Shown piece after piece: positions 48,574 to 56,893 of a stretch of DNA of 64,000 nt. Every line of letters begins with the position of its first letter. Within the stretch, counting starts at the first letter, position 1. Source of the DNA: Heracleum sosnowskyi (lineage: Eukaryota > Streptophyta > Magnoliopsida > Apiales > Apiaceae); contig CM061238.1 of the NCBI GenBank assembly GCA_030848705.1, forward strand, positions 49,577,133 to 49,641,132. Reading direction: 5' to 3'. The translations under genes were made by a program, and so were the position numbers. Below the pieces are notes generated by a model. It was not told the DNA's origin. It ran no database searches and saw nothing but the letters and a program-made list of their open reading frames with translations.

Positions 48574-49696
48574 TGTAAAGCATAATGTAACATAAGATCT
48601 AAAAGAGATAACTACAACTCAACAAAGGACAAGACAGACAATAATATTAACTGAAGCACAGGAATCCAGAATCAAAGAAGAAAAGGTAAACTCAAAAAAT
48701 CAAAATACGTTATGTATTTTTGAAGTCCGTAAACAGGTCACGGAAAGAAGTTCAGGAAAATGTTCAAGCCTCAGTGACAGCAATGGAAACAAGACTTTGA
48801 AGATGACAGAAGTATGTGAATAATTTAGGGTTCAGTACCACGGGATTCCAGTGATGAAGCAACCAGAACGACAAGGGACGTATCAGCAGCATTGTATTGA
48901 AGATATAAAATAAGAATTGATCAAGTGTTATTCATCTGTGAACCAGACCAGTTGCACTAGGTGACGGCACTAAAAAGATCAAGTTGTTTTATCGTCTCAG
49001 AAGAAATTGATACAGTCTATTTCTTAAACACCCAGAAGCTCAGTGGAATCATTTATGGACTAAAGACAAGAAAGAGAAATTCGATGGTTTTTCTAATTGA
49101 AAAACTATCGAATGGTAGTTGAAATGATTACTTAAAAACCAAAGTAAATTAGTTTGGCATCCGATAGTTTTGATTTAAAAACTATCGAATGACAAATTAA
49201 TTTATTTAATTCGATGGATTTTTATTCATTCGATGGTTTTTTATTATGGGAGCAGGTGAAAAGAATTCCTTTTCTGAAAGGTTGATGAAGATCCAACGGC
49301 CAGGATTGTTTCTACAATTCTCATTCGATGGTTTTTCAAAACAGACTACAATTAATACAGAGAGAAGATTGTGTCTTCTTCAGTTAAGGTATTCAACACA
49401 GACACATAACTGAGAGAGAGAAGAGCCGGAGAAAATTACTAGAGAAATTAATAGTGCTCAGAACTTGATTATTGTTTTGTATTTGTGTTACCTTAAACTC
49501 ATTGACGCTAATCTACGGATTAGAAATTGTAGCACCCCTCGAGGTTTATATTTATAAAAAGATATATTCCCCGAAACTTGATTTGGTTTGGTGTGTTTGA
49601 TTTCGTTATAGAACAAAAGATTAATCCGCGAACGAAATTAAATTATTTGTAAGTATCGTATTCAACCCCCCCTTCTACGATACTTTGGACCTAACA
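48574..49696 (+). repeat. 5' LTR of E
   Basis: 1123 bp, TGTAAAGCATAA to CCTAACA. Carries several TTCGATRGTTTTT motifs, two of them as hairpins (arms 49080-49093 and 49099-49112; 49162-49171 and 49178-49187). Candidate TATA box at 49553-49560. Confidence 0.95.
49553..49560 (+). promoter_or_regulatory. TATA box, 5' LTR of E
   Basis: TATAAAAA about 980 bases into the LTR, leaving a short R-U5 of roughly 110 bases. Also at 61913-61920. Confidence 0.6.
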
Positions 49697-49698
49697 AT

Positions 49699-49710
49699 TG
49701 GTATCAGAGC
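49699..49710 (+). other. Primer-binding site of E
   Basis: TGGTATCAGAGC, two bases after the LTR end; matches initiator tRNA-Met. Confidence 0.94.
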
Positions 49711-49856
49711 TACTTGATTGATATACAAATCAGATCCGGTGAATGAGACCAAAATCAAACGTAGCGTGAAAATTCGAAGCAAATTTTTTAACTTTCAAAT
49801 TTTTTCATTTAATTGGAATTTCTTGAATTTTAAACAATTTGAAATTTTCAGAAACC

Positions 49857-52265
49857 ATGAGTGCTCCAAAGACAACCGCTGGTATTAAAGTTCCCCCGTT
49901 TACTAGAGATGATTTCGGTTTGTGGAAGATGAAGATGTTGTTATTCATCAAGGCATCTAATCCGTTGTATATTGGCATATTAGAAAACGGACCGTTTGTA
50001 CCAATGAAACCAGTTAGTGAATCTACAGCTCCTGATGGTAGCAGGATTCCTTCAGGCACCCAACCTAAGGATATAAGTGAATTTACAGATTCTGACAAAG
50101 AACTGATTCGATTGGACACCGGTTTAATGTTGATATTGGCGGACTCCGCGGACAAGGAAATGAGCTATCAGTTGATGAACTGTACAAGCGGGAAACATAT
50201 GTGGGATACCATTAACCTAATAATGGAAGGAACTGAAGACGTGCAGGAAAACAGATTGGACATTCTGACTTCTCAATATGAAGCATTTAGGTCCCTGCCA
50301 GGAGAAAGTATAACTCAGGTCTTTGAGAAATATACTAAGCTCCTCAATGAATTGGCAATGAAAGGAAAGACCTATCCACTGAGAGAATCAAACAGGAAGT
50401 TCATGATGACGCTGCCCCATCATGTAGAACACAAGTCATCATCCATTAGGGAAAGAATTGACTTCACAAAGATGTCATTAGAGATGATCTATGGCAAGTT
50501 GAAGACCTATGAGATGGAACAGGAACAAAGGGTGATAATCTACGGATCAGGGACAGTGGACAGCAAGCACAATGCACTTGTGAGATCAGCAGCACTTGTA
50601 GTGGATGAACCAATAACTTCTGAGATTCAGGTTCAAACCCAAAGAGCTGGAAATGAGGTGATAATAGAAGCAGAAATGGACTCTGTGAATCTGGGTGTTG
50701 ATGAAAGTGATTACTACACCCTAGAAGAGCTTGAGCAAATGGAAGACAAAACCATGGCGTACTCAGCTGCAAAGTTTAGTCATATTCGTTTCAAGAGAAA
50801 CCCTAAGTACAAGTTCAAGGGCTCAACCAACAGATTCCAGAAGAGCAATTATACACCTAGTACAGGCTTTAAGGGAGGCTACAAGACTAGCATGATTGAT
50901 AGAAGCAAATCAAGATGCTATAACTGCAATGAGTTAGGGCATTTCGCCACTGAATGCCGGAAGCCTCGTCAAGCAAGAGACATGAAAGATGTCTATGGAA
51001 AGAAGGATTCTTATGATGAGTTGAAGAAGGAGAATGCCAAGCTTAAACAGCAGTTGGAGGCATTCTCTGGAAAGCAGAAAGGGAAGGCTTACATAGCAGA
51101 GGGAAAGCACTGGGATGATACTGATTCGGATGAAGAGGAGGAATATGTAAATGTTGCTCTAATGGCTGACTCTTCAGAGGAATCACCTCAATCATCTCAG
51201 GTACCTATCTTAACTACAATTGATATGTCTAATTCTGAGTACAAGAAAACTGTGCAAGATCTTAGTGTAGAATTGTTTAATGTACACACAAACATGCTAG
51301 CATCTGAAATGGAAAATGCTAAACTAGTTCTTAAGATTAAAAGGCTAGAATCTAAAAATGAAGAACTAGAGCTTGTAGCTGTAACATTAGAAGATCTTAA
51401 GCAAAAGAATGCGTACTTAGAGAACAAGGTCAAGTGTAATGATGAGATAGAGACTATCCTCAGGAAGCAGATTTCAGATCTAGATTTGAAGCTGAATGCT
51501 TTTAAGAATTCCGCTCTAGTGGCTAAGGAAATCATTGATACTCAGGCCGTAGAGAATAAAACTGCTATAGGATTTGACTATAACAAGAAAGCTGGTAAGA
51601 AGATTTTGGAATTCCCTGTGACACCTTCAGTTGTCAAAAGGAATACTCCACATGTTCTTAAGAATGTTGATTGTCCAGTTTTTGTTAAGCCATTTCCACC
51701 TCTCTTTTATGAGGATGATCTTTTCATAGCTCAAGAATTGCTTGAGGAGGATTTAGTGAAGGAAAAAGAGGTAAAGACTAAGTTACCTAGGAAATCAGTA
51801 AAGAATGTATTATCTAAACCTGATTTACCTAAAACTGAAGTAGGTTCCTTAGTTAGTAATGTTAAAAAGAACAGGAATGGGAGGAAAAAGATTGTTAATC
51901 AGGAATTGGTTCCATCTTCTCCCATTGCATCTAGGAAGTTATGTTCTATTTGTAATTCTGTTGGACACCTTACACATGCATGTAAAAAGGTTAAAGTAGA
52001 AACTGCTAATACTTCTGAAATGCATAACATGTCTGACATGCCTGATAATCATGAGCCCTGTGGAAAGAAAGAGTGTTTTCTATGTAAGTACAACATCATG
52101 CATGCTTATTTTAAGTTGATGTCTGATAGTAGCAATAGCTCTAGTAATGTTAAATCCACAGATACTATGAATATCAAACAGGGTAAGACTAAATTGAATG
52201 TTACTCCTGTTAAATCATCTAAACCTTCAGGACCCAAACAATTTTGGGTACCAAAGTCCGCTTAA
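49857..52265 (+). CDS. Gag of E, intact
   Basis: 802 codons from ATG at 49857 (MSAPKTTAGIKVPPF); the frame is open a few codons further upstream but without ATG. The N-terminal third is the copia Gag fold (FGLWKMKMLLFI, then MNCTSGKHMWDTI, FMMTLPHHVEHK). Zinc knuckles: CYNCNELGHFATEC at residues 354-367 and a second CSICNSVGHLTHAC at about 696-709. A long coiled-coil-like segment lies between (about 465-590: repeated ENAKLVLKIKRLESKNEEL). It ends WVPKSA at TAA 52263-52265. It should build the virus-like particle in the cytoplasm. It is much longer than a minimal copia Gag, as expected for SIRE-like elements. Intact and close to D. Confidence 0.92.
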   Translation: MSAPKTTAGIKVPPFTRDDFGLWKMKMLLFIKASNPLYIGILENGPFVPMKPVSESTAPDGSRIPSGTQPKDISEFTDSDKELIRLDTGLMLILADSADKEMSYQLMNCTSGKHMWDTINLIMEGTEDVQENRLDILTSQYEAFRSLPGESITQVFEKYTKLLNELAMKGKTYPLRESNRKFMMTLPHHVEHKSSSIRERIDFTKMSLEMIYGKLKTYEMEQEQRVIIYGSGTVDSKHNALVRSAALVVDEPITSEIQVQTQRAGNEVIIEAEMDSVNLGVDESDYYTLEELEQMEDKTMAYSAAKFSHIRFKRNPKYKFKGSTNRFQKSNYTPSTGFKGGYKTSMIDRSKSRCYNCNELGHFATECRKPRQARDMKDVYGKKDSYDELKKENAKLKQQLEAFSGKQKGKAYIAEGKHWDDTDSDEEEEYVNVALMADSSEESPQSSQVPILTTIDMSNSEYKKTVQDLSVELFNVHTNMLASEMENAKLVLKIKRLESKNEELELVAVTLEDLKQKNAYLENKVKCNDEIETILRKQISDLDLKLNAFKNSALVAKEIIDTQAVENKTAIGFDYNKKAGKKILEFPVTPSVVKRNTPHVLKNVDCPVFVKPFPPLFYEDDLFIAQELLEEDLVKEKEVKTKLPRKSVKNVLSKPDLPKTEVGSLVSNVKKNRNGRKKIVNQELVPSSPIASRKLCSICNSVGHLTHACKKVKVETANTSEMHNMSDMPDNHEPCGKKECFLCKYNIMHAYFKLMSDSSNSSSNVKSTDTMNIKQGKTKLNVTPVKSSKPSGPKQFWVPKSA

Positions 52266-52276
52266 TCAATCTGTGA

Positions 52277-55200
52277 TTGCAGGGTAAGGTTAAAAGCTCA
52301 AAGGTTGTGTGGATTCTGGATAGTGGCTGTTCTAGACACATGACAGGTGAAGAGTCCCTGCTTATAGAGGTGGTTAAGAAGACCGGCCCGATTGTAACCT
52401 TTGGAGATGACAGCAAAGGATTCACTACGGGATATGGTAAATTGAAAGCTGGAAATGTCATCATTGAAAACATCTCTCTTGTTGAAGGATTAAAGCACAA
52501 TCTTCTAAGCATCAGTCAGTTCTGTGATAAAGGCTACAATGTAGATTTCAGAAAGGACAAGTGCTTGATCACCAACAGGAAGGATGAGAAGCTTACTCTA
52601 CTGGGAGTGAGAAAAGGAAATTTGTTTATAGCTGACTTAAGTTCTACCAGTGAAGGAGAAGTTACATGTTTCTATGCAAAGGCATCTTCAGAACAAAGTT
52701 CGCTATGGCACAAGAAGCTCTCACATCTGAACTTCAAAACTATGAACTCTTTGGTAAAGAGAGAGTTAGTGAGAGGGTTGCCCCTGATGGAATTCAATCA
52801 GGAGGGACTATGTGAAGCATGTGAAAAGGGGAAGTCGAAGAAAGCATCACATGGAAGCAAAGGAATGACAAGTATTACTGAACCATTACAGCTGATTCAT
52901 ATGGATTTATTTGGTCCAGTTAATGTTATGTCACTTTCAAGAAACAGATATGCATTGGTGATGGTGGACGACTACTCCAAGTACACGTGGGTGTTGTTCA
53001 TACAAACAAAGGATGAAGCAACACAACTAATCATTGATCACATCAAGAAGATAGAAGTGGAAGCTAAGCTACCTGTGCGGACAATCAGATCAGACAATGG
53101 AACTGAATTCAAGAATGCAGTTCTAAATGATTTCTGCTCAGAGAAAGGAATATCAAGACAATTTTCAGCACCAAGAACTCCTCAACAGAATGGAGTAGTG
53201 GAAAGGAAGAACATGACCTTGGTTGAAGCAGCAAGGACCATGTTGAGTGAATCAAAACTTCCCACTTACTTTTGGGCTGAAGCAGTGAATACAACTTGCT
53301 ACACTCAGAATCGAACCCTGATCAACAAAGATCATGAAAAGACTCCGTATGAGTTAATGGCCAACAAGAAGCCAACACTGAAGTATTTTCATGTGTTTGG
53401 TGCAAAGTGCTTTGTACTTAAAGATGGAGAACATCTTGGCAAGTTTGATGCCAAAGCAGATGAAGGCATTTTTCTGGGCTATTCTCTGGAATCTAAGGCT
53501 TTCAGGGTATATGTGATTGAAGATAAGAAGGTGTTGGAAAGCTTTAATGTAACATTTGACGACACTAAAAGACCAGGCCTGCAAACTGGAGAGAACTCTG
53601 AATCCTTGGTATTTGAAAATCTATCAGGAGATCTCTCTGACAATGAAGAAGTACCTGAAGTTGTTACAGTCATTAATAATAATCATAATGATAATGATTC
53701 TGGACCAAGTGGTGACCAAAGTGGAAATCCTCAACATACAGGATCCACTAGTCAGTCTTCAGAATCAACAGATCAAATCGTCAACAACTCAGGGGGAGCA
53801 GGAGAAGGATCAACTAGTCACACTCCACAACATCTAGAACAAGGAGAATCATCAAGATCGCATCTGCCAAGACAAAGGGTATGGAATAGAGATCATCCCT
53901 TTCACTTGATCATTGGTGATCCGGACACAGGAGTGAGAACTAGGAGAACATCACAAAATGAATGTCACTATTCTGGGTTTCTTTCAGAAACAGAACCTAA
54001 GAAAGTTGAAGATGCTCTAGATGATCCAGATTGGGTAATTGCTATGCAAGAAGAACTCAATCAGTTTGAAAGGCAGAAAGTTTGGAAGCTGGTACCCAGG
54101 CCTAAGGGAAAATCTGTTATTGGAACAAGATGGGTATTCAGAAATAAGTTGGACGAAGATGGCATTGTAACGAGAAACAAAGCCAGACTGGTTGCTAAAG
54201 GTTACTCTCAAGAAGAGGGTATAGATTATGATGAAACCTATGCACCAGTAGCAAGACTTGAGGCCATCAGAATGTTTCTGGCATTTGCTGCACATTCCAA
54301 TTACAAGGTATATCAAATGGATGTGAAGAGTGCTTTTCTGAACGGGGAGTTAGAAGAAGAAGTGTATGTGGAAGAACCTCCAGGTTTTGAGGATTCAAAA
54401 CTGGCAGACTTTGTGTACTTTCTATTCAAAGCTCTCTATGGACTCAAACAAGCTCCAAGGACATGGTATGACACTCTCTCTGAATTCTTACTTGAAAATG
54501 ATTTTACAAGAGGTGTTGTAGACAAAACTCTCTTTGTCAAAAAGCATAAAAATGATTTGATATTGGTGCAAGTATATGTTGATGACAAAATATTTGGTTC
54601 TACTAATGATGATCTATGCAAGAGATTTGCTAAGTTAATGCAGAGTCGTTATGAAATGAGCATGATGGGTGAATTGTCATTCTTTCTTGGATTGCAAGTA
54701 TACCAGAAACAAGATGGTATATTCATTTGTCAGTCCAAGTACATCAAGGATCTTCTTAAGAAGTATCAAATGGAAGACTCATCTACAGCAAAGACTCCTA
54801 TGCCAACTGCCACTAAGCTTGATAAGGATGAAACTGGTAAGAAGGTTGACATCACAGGCTACAGAGGTATGATAGGCTCATTACTTTATCTCACTGCAAG
54901 TAGACCAGATATAATGTTTTCAACATGCTTGTGTGCTAGATTTCAGTCTGATCCTAAAGAATCTCATCTAATAGCTGTTAAGCGAATATTTAGATATCTT
55001 AAGGGGACCCCAAATCTTGGCATTTGGTACCCTAAAGATACAGGATTTGATCTTATTGGATACACAGACTCTGATTTTGCAGGTTGTAAGATTGATCGGA
55101 AGAGTACTTCAGGAAGCTGTCAGTTTCTTGGAAGAAGATTGGTTTCCTGGCATAGCAAGAAGCAGCATTCAGTGTCCACATCAACAGCTGAGGCTGAATA

Positions 55201-55522
55201 CATTGCTGCTGGTAGCTGTTGTGCTCAGATATTGTGGATGAGAAACCAACTCCGTGACTATGGACTTTTGTTGACAAAGATTCCAATCTTTTGTGACAAC
55301 ACAAGTGCCATAGCAATCTCTAACAATCCAGTGCAACACTCGAGGACGAAGCACATCGACATCAGGTATCATTTTATCCGAGAGCATGTCATGAATGGAA
55401 CTGTGGAGTTACATTTTGTACCCACAGAGGATCAAATTGCAGACATCTTTACTAAACCGCTTGATGAATCCACTTTCAATAAGCTGGTTGGTGAACTTGG
55501 GATGTTAAATCTTTCTGATTAA
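52277..55522 (+). CDS. Pol of E (PR-IN-RT-RNase H), intact
   Basis: About 1081 codons, opening after a TGA at 52274-52276; no ATG at its start, so it is expressed as part of a larger product. Counting from 52277: protease DSG at residue 15, integrase HHCC region about 150-190 (WHKKLSHLNF .. CEACEKGK), DDE residues D210, D273 and E309 (35 residues between the last two), RT with D682 and YVDD at 767-770, RNase H with YTDSDFAG at about 929-936 and STAEAEY. Copia order. The residue after YVDD is K where copia RTs usually carry a hydrophobic one. Frame differs from gag; see the splice-site finding. Confidence 0.93.
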   Translation: MQGKVKSSKVVWILDSGCSRHMTGEESLLIEVVKKTGPIVTFGDDSKGFTTGYGKLKAGNVIIENISLVEGLKHNLLSISQFCDKGYNVDFRKDKCLITNRKDEKLTLLGVRKGNLFIADLSSTSEGEVTCFYAKASSEQSSLWHKKLSHLNFKTMNSLVKRELVRGLPLMEFNQEGLCEACEKGKSKKASHGSKGMTSITEPLQLIHMDLFGPVNVMSLSRNRYALVMVDDYSKYTWVLFIQTKDEATQLIIDHIKKIEVEAKLPVRTIRSDNGTEFKNAVLNDFCSEKGISRQFSAPRTPQQNGVVERKNMTLVEAARTMLSESKLPTYFWAEAVNTTCYTQNRTLINKDHEKTPYELMANKKPTLKYFHVFGAKCFVLKDGEHLGKFDAKADEGIFLGYSLESKAFRVYVIEDKKVLESFNVTFDDTKRPGLQTGENSESLVFENLSGDLSDNEEVPEVVTVINNNHNDNDSGPSGDQSGNPQHTGSTSQSSESTDQIVNNSGGAGEGSTSHTPQHLEQGESSRSHLPRQRVWNRDHPFHLIIGDPDTGVRTRRTSQNECHYSGFLSETEPKKVEDALDDPDWVIAMQEELNQFERQKVWKLVPRPKGKSVIGTRWVFRNKLDEDGIVTRNKARLVAKGYSQEEGIDYDETYAPVARLEAIRMFLAFAAHSNYKVYQMDVKSAFLNGELEEEVYVEEPPGFEDSKLADFVYFLFKALYGLKQAPRTWYDTLSEFLLENDFTRGVVDKTLFVKKHKNDLILVQVYVDDKIFGSTNDDLCKRFAKLMQSRYEMSMMGELSFFLGLQVYQKQDGIFICQSKYIKDLLKKYQMEDSSTAKTPMPTATKLDKDETGKKVDITGYRGMIGSLLYLTASRPDIMFSTCLCARFQSDPKESHLIAVKRIFRYLKGTPNLGIWYPKDTGFDLIGYTDSDFAGCKIDRKSTSGSCQFLGRRLVSWHSKKQHSVSTSTAEAEYIAAGSCCAQILWMRNQLRDYGLLLTKIPIFCDNTSAIAISNNPVQHSRTKHIDIRYHFIREHVMNGTVELHFVPTEDQIADIFTKPLDESTFNKLVGELGMLNLSD

Positions 55523-56893
55523 TTTATTTTGATTAGAAGTCAGTAACTGCAGAGAGTCCTGGTAAATACATGAGTTCAAGAATTGCTATATCCTTTGGAC
55601 TTGTGAGTTTATTTTCTGGAGCAATTCTCGTAGTTAGGATTATTATACTAATTTTATGTCATAATTATGGATGATATATCTTCTGGCATTTAATTAGTTA
55701 TTAATTCTAAAAATTATTTAGGTGCTAATATTTGTTCTAAATATTTTAGCATCTATTTAATTTGAATTAATTTACTTTGTTTTAACATTGTAAATTAATG
55801 CAGCATAATTCATTAGATTTTAATTGGTTAATATCACTCAATGATATTTAATTGATTTTATTCTAAGAAAATTGTGAATTTTCTGTTAAGAATTGATTTT
55901 GATGAATTTTAACAGATTTATTAAAATTAAAACTTGACAGGAAATAAAAAGTCTGATTTTTAAAACAAGAACATGTTTTAAAAAGAAGACAGAAGCAAAA
56001 ATATCGAATTTAAGGAAATTCGATAGTTTTTCAAAGTACAATGATAAATCTATCGAAATTAATTTCGATGGTTTTTGAAAGGGAAAAAGAAAATCTATCG
56101 AAAAATTTCTCGATAGTTTTTGAGAATAATTTTAAAAATATATCGAAGTGAATTAATATAATTCAATATTTAATTCTCGATAGTTTTTAGAAATCCAAGT
56201 GAAAATCTATCGGGACCTCGATAGTTTTTCCAAAAGAACAGTTCGATAGTTTTTCAGAATTTCAAATAAAAAATACCTCGATAGTTTTCTAATAAAACCT
56301 TTTCAAATTCTCTTTTTCAAAAATCTCGATAGTTTTTAAGAAACTATCAAAGGTTAGTTGACAGGTTTGCCCCCTTTCAGAAAACTATCGAAGGCTCTTT
56401 TAAAACCATCGAACAAAGAAAATACGAAAATACCCCTGACAGTTTGATAAGTATAAAACTTTGCCTTGTCGTTTTTCATTGTCAGTTTTAACAGATCTGA
56501 AAAATTACAAAGCTCTAGTTTTTTTTATATATACATACACGAGATACACACAAGCAAACGTCAACATCGATAGTTTCTTCTTTTGTTAATCAAGAAAATC
56601 TTGAAAAAGTTACTGTTTACCACTGTAGATTGAATTCTAACCGTGGAAAACTTTATTTTTTTTGATTTTGGCACTTGCTGAGAAAGAAACCATCGAACTT
56701 GTGTTTGTGAATTGAATATTGGTTAGTATTCAAGGATTCTAAAGTCTATAGGTGTTCGAATTTGTGTGTGAGTGTTAAAAGGGGTGATTTTCGTTTTTAG
56801 AGTAATTTTGTTGAGTTTGATTAATTAGTAATAATTAATTAAATTTAAAAGGAAAAATAGTTTTGGTTATTTGAATTTTCTGGAAATTTTAAA
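55523..56893 (+). other. Spacer of E with TCGATAGTTTTT cluster
   Basis: 1.37 kb without a long ORF between pol and ORF3. Between 56019 and 56340 eight forward copies of TCGATRGTTTT occur (starting about 56020, 56065, 56111, 56177, 56218, 56243, 56278 and 56326), with reverse copies (CTATCGA, CCATCGA) between and after them. TATATATAC at 56527-56535 could be a TATA box for a separate ORF3 transcript. Confidence 0.8.
56527..56535 (+). promoter_or_regulatory. Possible internal TATA box before ORF3 of E
   Basis: TATATATAC after a T run, 360 bases upstream of the ORF3 start, downstream of the repeat cluster. Weak evidence: such A/T-rich strings are common in this window. Confidence 0.25.

Noticed and set aside
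52247..52282. A short intron from GG|GTACCA to TTGCAG at the gag end of E
   Set aside because: It would be about 36 bases long, too short for a normal plant intron.
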